From assembly GCF_030209475.1 (NCBI RefSeq), contig NZ_JARVRW010000004.1, forward strand, positions 62,001 through 126,000: a stretch of DNA of 64,000 nt. The letters are read 5' to 3'. Each line of letters opens with the position of its first letter. Position 1 is the first letter of the stretch. The stretch comes from Microbacterium sp. lyk4-40-TSB-66. GTDB taxonomy: Bacteria; Actinomycetota; Actinomycetes; Actinomycetales; Microbacteriaceae. The position numbers and the translations under genes are program-made. Shown here piece after piece: positions 8,239 through 18,694 of the stretch. The notes below the pieces were generated by a model, which had not been told where the DNA came from, ran no database searches, and saw nothing but the letters and a program-made list of their open reading frames with translations.

Positions 8239-8577
8239 ATGGCTGACCGATATGCGATCGACGTGAACGGCTTCCTCGACCTGGCGTCGCGGACGGCACG
8301 GCGTCTCGACTCCCTCGCCGAGACCATGTGCGGCGTTCGGTTCGTCGTGGACGACGTGCGGGATGCCGTGGCCCCGGCCCCCGATCTCGCTCGCGCCTTC
8401 GCCCGAGCGGTAGACCCCTGGATGGAGCGCGCGACGGCACTCGATGAGCACGGGGGAGCGGTGTTGTCGGCCGCCGAGCGCGCCGTCGTCGAGTACTGCC
8501 GCGCGGATGCCGCGATGGCCGTGGACACCGACCGCGCCGCCGACTCGCGCGGGCACGGACGCTGGAGAATCGCGTGA
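8239..8577 (+). CDS. Cassette A small helical partner protein
   Basis: 112 residues, predicted largely alpha-helical, no signal peptide and no membrane segment; size and position resemble WXG100/Lap-type partners of type VII secretion substrates, but there is no WXG motif. Its C-terminal half shares a pattern with the cassette B protein at 47775-48122: a Val-Val pair, a Tyr, then AD, two residues, MAV, T and RA (here ADAAMAVDTDRAA). That weak but specific match makes the two proteins homologues. The stop overlaps the next start as GTGA, coupling it to the hydrolase. Function as chaperone or co-secreted partner is inference. Confidence 0.72.
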   Translation: MADRYAIDVNGFLDLASRTARRLDSLAETMCGVRFVVDDVRDAVAPAPDLARAFARAVDPWMERATALDEHGGAVLSAAERAVVEYCRADAAMAVDTDRAADSRGHGRWRIA

Positions 8578-10301
8578 GTGAGCAGGGTCTCACCGTGCCA
8601 TCCGTGCCCGTGCGTGCCGACGAGCTGGATCACGCCGCGCACCGCCTGCGCGATCGCGCAACGGCGGTCGCACCGACGGCCGACGAGGTCGTCGTAGGGT
8701 GGAGCGACCTGGGCGCGACCTACGACGCCCCCGAGGCGGCGGAGCTCACGGAAAAGATGAGCGGCCTCTCCGCGGGCGGAAGACAGACGAGTGAGGCGTT
8801 CGCGCGAGTGGGTGCTGTGCTGGGTGAACTCGCCGATGCGCTCGCGGTGCTGGAGTGGAGGCGTTCTCTGCTCGTCGAGGAGGCCGCAGCGATCCCGACC
8901 GAGACGACAGGCCCGGCGTCCGGTAGCGCGGACGTCGAGTCCGCCATCGCGCGCCTGCGGTTGGACGTCGCCGCCGTGATCGACGACGCGTGCCGCGACC
9001 TCGCCGGGATCGGCGAGCCGCCCCCGCTGCCCATTGCGGCGGGTGGAGTGGTTTCGTCCCCGATCGGGCCGCGGATCACCTGGCAGATGCGCACGGAAGC
9101 GCTCGCCGCCGAGACGCTGCTCACGCCGCTGGTCGAGATCGCCCGAGGCGGAGCGGGCCGGATGAGTCAGATCCTTGCTGATCACCCCGACTGGATCGAA
9201 AGGTTTCGACGACGTCCTCTCGCGTCGGGCGCGGTGAAGGTGTGGTGGGACGCGCTGACGCCCGGACGGCAGACGGCGCTGATCAACGGGGCGCCCGAGC
9301 TGATAGGGGCGCTCGGCGGCGTGCCAGTGCTCGCCCGCGTCGCGGCGAACCGTGTCGTGGCACAGGATCGGCTGCCGACGGTGGAGCGGGAGATCGAGCG
9401 CCTCGAGTCGCTGTTCGACGAAGGGGCGGCGGCGACTCTGCAGGCCGAACGTCGCAGCGCTCTTGAACGTCTGCGCACGGAGCGCGACTACCTCGGTCTC
9501 GTCGTCGCCGGAGACGTTCAGCTCGTGCTTTATCAGCCCGAGCAGAAGCGGATAGCAGAGATGATCGGCACACCGGGGCCGGAAACGAAGCGCGTCCTGA
9601 CATTCGTGCCGGGAACGTTCACGTCGCTGGACAGCTTCTACGGGGGTGGGGCGCAGCAGCTGCCGGAGTGGCTGACGAAACAGGACAGCGGGATGCTCGC
9701 CTTCGTCTGGAAGGGCGTGGAGTTTCCAGGCGACGACAACAGCGCGGGACCAGTCGATCAGGCGCTGGGAATAGGTGAGGCCAATGATCAGCAACGAGCG
9801 CTCCCGGCTGGCGAGAGCCTGACGCGTTTCGTGTCCGAGATGCGCTCGGACACCGCCATCGCGGGAGCCCAGCAGATCGCAGGTGGATACAGCTGGGGTC
9901 TCGTTCCAGTGACCGCCTCCGAGCTCGCCGGCACACACTACGACGTCGTCAATTCGTTCGCGGGAGCCTGGGTGCCGGAGCGATGGACGGCCGATCCGAC
10001 GACCGAGTACTTCCACTGGAGCTACACCGATTTCCTCTCGATGGCACAGGATCTCGGGTGGGTGGGAGGCGGGCGCAACCCCGACGTCATGCCGGGATTC
10101 CAGAGCCGGATCTACGATCGACCCGGTGACTATGACGCGCCGTTTGGCGGGGAGCTCGCACCCTTCATTGCCCCCGACAACCCGTCCGTTCGGATGTCGC
10201 TGGATCCGTTCGCAAGCCATCAGCTGATCGCCTCGGACGGGCCCGAGAACCGGTTGGCGCTCGACGACATCCGCGACGCCATCCTGAAGGGGGAGAAATG
10301 A
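8574..10301 (+). CDS. Cassette A: DUF1023-type alpha/beta hydrolase with N-terminal helical domain
   Basis: 575 residues. Residues ~10-110 form a helical hairpin-like domain containing WSDLGATYDAPEA, a WxxLxxxYxxPEA motif shared with the cassette B protein. The middle has WWDALTPGRQTALINGAP and RVAANR, a signature of DUF1023 actinobacterial hydrolases. The C-terminal third is an alpha/beta hydrolase: VPGTFTSLDSFYGG (oxyanion-loop region, ~345), nucleophile elbow GYSWG (Ser440) and a late catalytic His549 in SHQLIASDG. No signal peptide, which fits leaderless type-VII-like export or a cytoplasmic enzyme. Substrate unknown; ester or lipid hydrolysis is plausible. Overlaps both neighbours by four bases. 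Confidence 0.82.
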   Translation: MSEQGLTVPSVPVRADELDHAAHRLRDRATAVAPTADEVVVGWSDLGATYDAPEAAELTEKMSGLSAGGRQTSEAFARVGAVLGELADALAVLEWRRSLLVEEAAAIPTETTGPASGSADVESAIARLRLDVAAVIDDACRDLAGIGEPPPLPIAAGGVVSSPIGPRITWQMRTEALAAETLLTPLVEIARGGAGRMSQILADHPDWIERFRRRPLASGAVKVWWDALTPGRQTALINGAPELIGALGGVPVLARVAANRVVAQDRLPTVEREIERLESLFDEGAAATLQAERRSALERLRTERDYLGLVVAGDVQLVLYQPEQKRIAEMIGTPGPETKRVLTFVPGTFTSLDSFYGGGAQQLPEWLTKQDSGMLAFVWKGVEFPGDDNSAGPVDQALGIGEANDQQRALPAGESLTRFVSEMRSDTAIAGAQQIAGGYSWGLVPVTASELAGTHYDVVNSFAGAWVPERWTADPTTEYFHWSYTDFLSMAQDLGWVGGGRNPDVMPGFQSRIYDRPGDYDAPFGGELAPFIAPDNPSVRMSLDPFASHQLIASDGPENRLALDDIRDAILKGEK

Positions 10302-10792
10302 GGGGCATCCAGGTCAGTGCCGCCACCTTGGTCATGCTGGTTACTCTCTCGAGTTGCGCCTCGCCCGGGGGGGACCTCGACCCCGGCCTATCTCTGCCAG
10401 ACGCGAAGGCACGCACCATGGCGGTTGAGAAAGAGATAGCGGATACGCTGCCCGAGGATCTCGTGGTGTCTATCGACCAGAACGAGACCGGGTCATTCCT
10501 CTCCTGCACCCGCGACGGTGGCGAACAGTGGGCTGGCGGGCTCACGGTGCACGTTCGCGCGGAGGCGACCGCACCGCGACTCTTGGATCCCGTCGAGCAG
10601 CGTTACTCAGATGCAGACGGTGTCGGAGTCGATCGATGGGAGAGTGACGGCGATTCCATCGTCGAGATCACCGGCGCCTATCAGTCGTCTTGGATCGTTC
10701 GGTTCGACCCGGGTCGGGAGGAGGTACACGTGTCATCCTTCTCGGCGTGCATCCGCCTCCCCGATGACGTCTGGCGAGGCGGCTCCTACTGA
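10298..10792 (+). CDS. Cassette A lipoprotein
   Basis: 164 residues with a lipoprotein signal peptide (TLVMLVTLSSC; lipidated Cys20), so anchored on the outer face of the membrane. Two later cysteines lie in FLSCTRDGGEQWAGG and SACIRLPDD. Their placement resembles the cassette B lipoproteins (YPCDD followed by TGHW, and SRCGILPDD), suggesting a distant common fold with a disulfide, though overall similarity is low. The ATG overlaps the hydrolase stop (ATGA). By position it may protect against, or assist, the hydrolase; this is inference and no database family is recognised. Confidence 0.75.
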   Translation: MRGIQVSAATLVMLVTLSSCASPGGDLDPGLSLPDAKARTMAVEKEIADTLPEDLVVSIDQNETGSFLSCTRDGGEQWAGGLTVHVRAEATAPRLLDPVEQRYSDADGVGVDRWESDGDSIVEITGAYQSSWIVRFDPGREEVHVSSFSACIRLPDDVWRGGSY

Positions 10793-10849
10793 CGGGCCGA
10801 GCGGACGTCTGAGTTGATCGCAAGGGCTGTGCCCCGCGCCCCCCTCCGG

Positions 10850-10855
10850 TAGGCT
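10850..10855 (+). promoter_or_regulatory. -10 hexamer TAGGCT for the gcv leader
   Basis: TAGGCT would start transcription near 10862, about 30 bases before the first glycine aptamer. No convincing -35 at standard spacing. Confidence 0.45.
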
Positions 10856-10888
10856 GACCGCACAAGTCCACAACGGCCCCATGATCGA

Positions 10889-11091
10889 TGCGGGAGAGCT
10901 CCGGCGCACGCAGCCGGGCACCGAAGGAGCAAGCCTCCCCGCCAATCTCTCAGGTACGCGTACCGCGTCGATCGGGCCACTCTGGAAAGTGATCCGGGTG
11001 CACCGCGCCGGATCCGCCGACGGTGAAAGCCCTCGACGTCAACGACGTCGTGGGCGAAACTCTCAGGCCCATGACAGAGGGGGAGTTCTTC
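10889..11091 (+). promoter_or_regulatory. Glycine riboswitch, tandem aptamers
   Basis: Two consecutive glycine aptamers precede gcvT. The first runs from about 10891 to 10975, with CGGGAGAGCTCC, GGCACCGAAGGAGCAAGCC and CCAATCTCTCAGGTA. The second runs from about 10977, with ACTCTGGAAAG, GGTGAAAGCCC, CGAAACTCTCAGG and a closing ACAGAGGGGG near 11085. The conserved GAGAG/CUCUGGAGAG openings and the A-UCUCUCAGG blocks are diagnostic of this class, which activates glycine cleavage genes when glycine is abundant. About 45 bases separate it from the ATG and no intrinsic terminator is evident, so control may be translational. Confidence 0.95.
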
Positions 11092-11135
11092 AGGCGCTGA
11101 CCGGCGTCTGTCCGTCATCGCGAACGGCAGAACTC

Positions 11136-12422
11136 ATGACCAACACCCCCGCTCCACCGCGCACGTCGCCGCTGCACGATCGGCACGAGGCCCTCGGCGC
11201 CTCGTTCACCGACTTCGGCGGCTGGAACATGCCCGTGCGCTACACCTCCGACCTGGCCGAGCACCGCGCCGTCCGTGAGGCCGCCGGTCTGTTCGACATC
11301 TCGCACATGGCCGAGTTCACCGTCGAGGGCCCCGACGCCGGAGGCTTCCTCGACTACGTGCTCGCGGGCCGCCTGTCGACGATGAAGATCGGCAAGGCCA
11401 AGTACTCCCTCGTGCTCGCCGCGAGCGGCGGCATCGTCGACGACGTCATCGTGTACCGCACCGGTGAGCAGCACTTCCTCGTGATCGCCAACGCAGGCAA
11501 CCGGGATGCCGTGGCCGCGGCCCTCGAGACGGCTCGGGTCGCCTGGGGCCGATCGTCGGACGCTGCGTCACGCACCGACACCGAGACCGGCGAGGGCTTT
11601 CCCGGATCGGAGGCTCCCACCGGGTCGGCGCCGAGCGAGGCCGGGACCCGCGCAGCATCCCAGGTCCCCGAAGGGACCGGACCACGCTCCTTCGCCTTCG
11701 TCGCCGGCTCCACCGGCCCGACCATCGAAGACGTCACCGACCACTTCGCGCTCATCGCCCTCCAGGGGCCCGAGGCTCGCGGCATCCTGAGTTCCACGCC
11801 CGGGGTCGAGATCTCCGGCACCGCGCTCGACGAACTCGGCTACTACGCCTGGACCGACGGCACCTTCGAGGGAGCGCCGCTCTTCGTCGCGCGAACCGGA
11901 TACACCGGCGAAGACGGCTACGAGCTGCTGATCCCCACCACCCACGCGGGTGCCCTGTGGGACGCAGCTCTCGCCGCGGGCTCCGAGATGGGGCTCGTCC
12001 CGTGCGGTCTCGCCGCGCGCGACACCCTGCGGCTCGAAGCGGGCATGCCCCTCTACGGGCACGAGCTCTCCCGCGACATCGTCCCCGCCCAGGCCGGCCT
12101 CGGCCGGGTCGTCGCCGTCGACAAGGAGGCGTTCGTCGGAAAGGATGGCCTGTCGTCCGGACCCGCCGACGCGCCCGTTCTCGTGGGGCTCGTCTCCGAG
12201 GGTCGGCGCGCCGGTCGCGCCGGATACGCGGTGCTGCACGGCGATGACAGCGTCGGAGAGATCACCAGCGGCGCCCTCAGCCCCACCCTCGGCTACCCGG
12301 TCGCGATGGCGTTCGTCGCCCCCGCGGCATCCGAACCCGGAACCGAACTGACCATCGACGTGCGCGGAACCCGCATCCCCGCCACCGTCACCGCCCTTCC
12401 CTTCTATCGGAGAAACGCATGA
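11136..12422 (+). CDS. gcvT: Glycine cleavage system T protein (aminomethyltransferase)
   Basis: 428 residues; transfers the methylene group from aminomethyl-GcvH to tetrahydrofolate, releasing ammonia. Family segments: [63 protein letters not shown] and [17 protein letters not shown]. It is about 55 residues longer than usual because of a low-complexity Ser/Thr/Gly/Glu-rich insertion at roughly residues 130-185, between [11 protein letters not shown] and [13 protein letters not shown]. The frame is open well upstream through the riboswitch, but homology begins only at the ATG at 11136. Overlaps gcvH by four bases. Confidence 0.95.
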   Translation: MTNTPAPPRTSPLHDRHEALGASFTDFGGWNMPVRYTSDLAEHRAVREAAGLFDISHMAEFTVEGPDAGGFLDYVLAGRLSTMKIGKAKYSLVLAASGGIVDDVIVYRTGEQHFLVIANAGNRDAVAAALETARVAWGRSSDAASRTDTETGEGFPGSEAPTGSAPSEAGTRAASQVPEGTGPRSFAFVAGSTGPTIEDVTDHFALIALQGPEARGILSSTPGVEISGTALDELGYYAWTDGTFEGAPLFVARTGYTGEDGYELLIPTTHAGALWDAALAAGSEMGLVPCGLAARDTLRLEAGMPLYGHELSRDIVPAQAGLGRVVAVDKEAFVGKDGLSSGPADAPVLVGLVSEGRRAGRAGYAVLHGDDSVGEITSGALSPTLGYPVAMAFVAPAASEPGTELTIDVRGTRIPATVTALPFYRRNA

Positions 12423-12789
12423 CCGACCTCACCGCCCTCAGCTACACGTCCGAGCACGAGTGGATCGCCCTGGAGGGCGACATCGCCACGGTCGGCATCA
12501 CCGACTTCGCGGCCGAGAAACTCGGCGACGTCGTCTTCGTCGAGCTCCCCGCAGCCGAGTCCGCGGTGTCCGCGGGCGACGTCTGCGGCGAGATCGAGTC
12601 GACGAAGTCGGTCGGCGAGCTCTACGCCCCGCTCACCGGCACGGTCATCGACGTGAACGACGCCGTGGTCGACGACCCGTCGCTCGTCAACGCCGAACCC
12701 TTCGCCGGGGGCTGGCTCATCAAGATCCGCGTCGAGGGCGACCTGCCCGGCGATCTCCTCGACCGCGCCGCCTACGAGGACCTCACCGC

Positions 12790-12793
<4 letters not shown>
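12419..12793 (+). CDS. gcvH: Glycine cleavage system H protein (lipoyl carrier)
   Basis: 124 residues, standard length. It shuttles the aminomethyl group between GcvP, GcvT and dihydrolipoamide dehydrogenase on a lipoyl lysine. The lipoylation site is the Lys in [14 protein letters not shown] (~62), preceded by [10 protein letters not shown]. Starts with an ATG overlapping the gcvT stop and ends overlapping the gcvP start, so the three are one coupled operon under the glycine riboswitch. The L protein is not in the window. Confidence 0.97.
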
Positions 12794-15669
<2,876 letters not shown>

Positions 15670-15674
15670 CCCGC

Positions 15675-15717
15675 GGGCTTCTCGGCGACCGCTCTCAGGG
15701 GCGGTCGCCGGGAGCCC
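15675..15717 (+). terminator. Terminator after gcvP
   Basis: CGGCGACCGC (15683-15692) pairs perfectly with GCGGTCGCCG (15701-15710), and flanking GGGCT/AGCCC extends the stem across a small internal loop. No T-run follows, as is common in high-G+C actinobacteria. Confidence 0.6.
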
Positions 15718-15804
15718 GTCCGTCGCCTCCGCGAGGAGGGACCGTGCACGTCGAACCCCGCCCACTCCGGTTTCGCACAGCGGGCGTTTAGTAAGGTTCC
15801 GGGT

Positions 15805-17550
15805 GTGCAACACGGCGTGAACGAGGAACTTCGACCGACCCGACGACGCGGCGGCCCAGGACGCGTGATCGCCCTCCTCGCCGCCGTGGGGATCGTCCTC
15901 GCCGGATGCTCGGCTCCGGAGCCCGCGCCCGAGACCGAGCAGGAAGCGCCTCCCACCACTCTGACGGTGGGCGTCGTCGGCTCTCTCACCAGCTTCAACG
16001 CCGCCAGCTCCACGGGAGACACCCCCGCCAACCAGGCCGTGGCATCCCTCCTCGACGAGAAGCTCGGGTCGCTCGACGGCGACCTGCAGGTGGTCCCCAA
16101 CGACGGCTTCGGTCGCATCACCCGTGTGCAGGGCGACCCTCTCAAGGTCAGCTACGAACTGTTCGACGACCGCGTCTGGTCCGACGGCACGCCGGTCAGC
16201 CTCGACGACCTGTTGTTCGGTTGGGCCGTCACCTCCCATTTCTTTGACGACGCGACCTATGACGACGCCGGTCAGATCGTCTCGGGCACCAGATACTTCG
16301 ACACCGCGATGCCGGCCGACCCGAATGCACGCACCGCACGACCCAGCATCGACCGGTCCGACGACACCCTGACCCTCACCTACGACCAACCCTTCGCGGA
16401 CTGGAACCGGCAGTGGCTGCTCGACCGCCCCGTGCACGTCGTCGCCGAACGCGCCGGGGTGAGCGTGCAGGATCTGCTCACCGCCATCCTCACCGTCCCC
16501 GAGGGCGACCCGCAGACACCGGCCGAACCGAACCCCGTGCTGACGGCTGCGGCGCAGGCATGGAATACCGGCTTCGATGTGCCCGCCGGCACCGCGGTCG
16601 ATCCGGCGAGCGTCGTCTCCGCGGGTCCGTGGACGGTGACCGAGTCGACAGCGGACACGCTGAGCCTCGCCCGCCGCTACAGCTACCAGGGCGCGCACTT
16701 CCCCGGCCTCGAAAATCTGAGCGTCCGATTCTTCCCCGACCGGGCCGCGCAGCTCTCCGCGCTCGAAGCGGGGGTCGTCGACGTCGCCAACGTCGGCGAG
16801 ATCGATGTGGCCGAGCGCGAGACGCTCACCGACGCCGGCTATCAGGTGCAGGTCGGCCCCACCACCCAGACCCTGCATCTGCGGTTCGCCGACGACACGG
16901 CATCCGATCTGCGTCAGGCGATGACGTTGGCCATCGACCGCTCGTCGATCGTTCGCGACGTGCTCGGCCCGATGCGCCCCGACGCCCAACCGCTGCAGTC
17001 GTTCCTGTCGTCATCGGCGACCGGCCAGTTGTACAACGATCTGGTCTCCGGCAACGGTGCGCCCGGCACGGGCAGCGATGTGGATGCCGCCCGCAACGCG
17101 CTCGGTGATCGCGCCGCCGTCCTGCGGGTGGCCTACGACGCGACCGACGAACTCTCGTCGCAGGTTTTCCCGCGACTCGTGTCGATGGGGGCGCGGGCCG
17201 GCATCGCCGTGCGCGCAGCCACGGCGGACGACACCGCGGATGCCACGCTCTCGTGGGTCGGAGAAGACGAGAGCCTCTACCGGTCGGCGCGGGATCGCCT
17301 CGCCGAGGGCATCGACGGCCCGAACACCGACGATCTCTTCGCCGAGCTGACCGTGCACACCGATCCGGTCGACATCCTCGCCGAGGCGAAGGAGATCGAC
17401 CGCTCGCTGTTCACCGCGTTCGCCGGCGTGCCTCTGTTCGAGCGCACGGGCGCCGTCGTCTCCGCCGAAGGCGTCGGGGGAGTGGACTACACCTCCGAAC
17501 CCGACGGTGTGCCCCCGGCGTTCTGGACCTGGTCGGCGCCCCCGCAGTAG
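15805..17550 (+). CDS. Family 5 extracellular solute-binding lipoprotein, orphan
   Basis: 581 residues, SBP_bac_5 family: captures peptides or similar solutes outside the membrane for an ABC importer. The signal peptide ends in a lipobox (GIVLAGC). The fold is recognisable from LTVGVVGSLTSFNAA, VWSDGTPVSLDDLLFGWAV, RRYSYQGAHFPGLENLSVRF and LRQAMTLAIDRSSIV. It precedes, but is separated by a convergent CPBP gene from, a second binding protein with its transporter (18695 onward), and may serve the same permease. GTG at 15805 is used; an in-frame GTG at 15817 is possible. TAAGGT lies seven bases upstream. Confidence 0.88.
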   Translation: MQHGVNEELRPTRRRGGPGRVIALLAAVGIVLAGCSAPEPAPETEQEAPPTTLTVGVVGSLTSFNAASSTGDTPANQAVASLLDEKLGSLDGDLQVVPNDGFGRITRVQGDPLKVSYELFDDRVWSDGTPVSLDDLLFGWAVTSHFFDDATYDDAGQIVSGTRYFDTAMPADPNARTARPSIDRSDDTLTLTYDQPFADWNRQWLLDRPVHVVAERAGVSVQDLLTAILTVPEGDPQTPAEPNPVLTAAAQAWNTGFDVPAGTAVDPASVVSAGPWTVTESTADTLSLARRYSYQGAHFPGLENLSVRFFPDRAAQLSALEAGVVDVANVGEIDVAERETLTDAGYQVQVGPTTQTLHLRFADDTASDLRQAMTLAIDRSSIVRDVLGPMRPDAQPLQSFLSSSATGQLYNDLVSGNGAPGTGSDVDAARNALGDRAAVLRVAYDATDELSSQVFPRLVSMGARAGIAVRAATADDTADATLSWVGEDESLYRSARDRLAEGIDGPNTDDLFAELTVHTDPVDILAEAKEIDRSLFTAFAGVPLFERTGAVVSAEGVGGVDYTSEPDGVPPAFWTWSAPPQ

Positions 17551-17565
17551 GCCGCGTCGTATCTC

Positions 17566-18444
17566 TCAGCTCGCAGGAGACGCGGGCGGGGCGAAGATCC
17601 CCGGCCACCACGCGGCGGCGAGCGGGTAGCCGACGAAGGCGATGATGTCGATGACGGTGTGCGCCACGACGAGGGGCATGACGCGCCCCCAGCGCTTGTA
17701 GCACCAGCCGAACACCAGTCCCATCACGACGTTGCCGAGCGCCGAGGGCCACCCCTGATACAGGTGATAGCTCCCACGCAGGAGCGCGGTCGAGACGATC
17801 ACTCCCGTCCACGACCATCCCAGGCGGCGCAGCCGGTCGAACAGATACCCGAGGAAGATGACCTCCTCGGTGAGGCCGGCACGGAGTGCCGCGAGCACGA
17901 GCAGCGCGATCACCCACCACGACGAGTCGAGCGGCGCCGGCACGACCGCGATGCTCTGACCGATCGCCCGGCCGATGGCGTACACCCCGATACCGGGGAC
18001 GCCGATGAGCAGAACGAGCGCGAGCCCGCGGAGCACGTCGGACCCGAACCGGCGGAAGTCGAGACCGGTCCGGCGCAGGGCGTTACCGGCCGGTTCCCAC
18101 AGCAGATAGATCGCGACGGCCACGAGGGCCAGGGAGAAGAAGATGTCGAGGAACTGGTAGATCGCGTCCCACAGCGGCTCGGCACTGCGCGAGGGGTTCA
18201 GCTGCGTCTGCTGTTGGGAGATGGGCGCCCGCGTGGCCGCCCGCACGAACGACACGACCGAGTAGATCGCGGACTGGCCGACGCTGATGAGCAGGACGAG
18301 GACGACCTCCCACGCCAGCCGTCTGCGTGCGTAACCGTCGGAGCGCTCGATGGGTGAGGGGAAGGGGCCGAGCGTCACCGTCGACGTCGACAGGTCAGCC
18401 GCGTCGGAGCGGGTGGCCGAGGGATGCCGGGACATGGGAGACAT
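17566..18444 (-). CDS. CPBP (CAAX/Abi-type) intramembrane metalloprotease
   Basis: 292 residues with about seven membrane segments from residue 40 on. The family motifs are all present: the Glu pair in LTEEVIFLGYLFDRLRR, a conserved His in RGSYHLYQGW, and HTVIDIIAF near the C terminus. Members are glutamate-type intramembrane proteases with diverse, often unknown, substrates. Convergent with the upstream binding-protein gene, 15 bases between stops. No ribosome site that decides the start; ATG codons at 18444 and 18435 are both possible. Confidence 0.88.
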   Translation of the reverse strand: MSPMSRHPSATRSDAADLSTSTVTLGPFPSPIERSDGYARRRLAWEVVLVLLISVGQSAIYSVVSFVRAATRAPISQQQTQLNPSRSAEPLWDAIYQFLDIFFSLALVAVAIYLLWEPAGNALRRTGLDFRRFGSDVLRGLALVLLIGVPGIGVYAIGRAIGQSIAVVPAPLDSSWWVIALLVLAALRAGLTEEVIFLGYLFDRLRRLGWSWTGVIVSTALLRGSYHLYQGWPSALGNVVMGLVFGWCYKRWGRVMPLVVAHTVIDIIAFVGYPLAAAWWPGIFAPPASPAS

Positions 18445-18580
18445 TCAACACCGCGCCATCGAGACATTCCTATGGGATGCCGATGAGCGTCGCTCCGGCG
18501 AGAGGGCGGCCGAGGAGCGACGACCCGTGTGATTGTCAGAATGCTCGGATGAGCGCCCCGGAGATTAAAGGTCTGTAACG

Positions 18581-18596
18581 AAACATCTAAATGTTT
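18581..18596. promoter_or_regulatory. Palindromic operator candidate before the second binding protein
   Basis: AAACAT-CTAA-ATGTTT is a perfect inverted repeat in an unusually A/T-rich patch, touching the -35 box at 18596. A repressor bound here would block the promoter. Confidence 0.45.
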
Positions 18597-18624
18597 TGAC
18601 CATCAGGTGACATGTACCTATCGT
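18596..18624 (+). promoter_or_regulatory. Sigma-70-type promoter of the peptide-transport binding protein
   Basis: TTGACC (18596-18601), 17-base spacer, TATCGT (18619-18624). Start expected near 18631, giving a ~64-base leader ending in GGAGG before the GTG. Confidence 0.6.
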
Positions 18625-18694
18625 TTCGGTATCCACGGCTCCCCCCGGCTGTTCTGCGCGGTGGGGTGCTCGTCAACCTTGCACTGGAGGCAAA

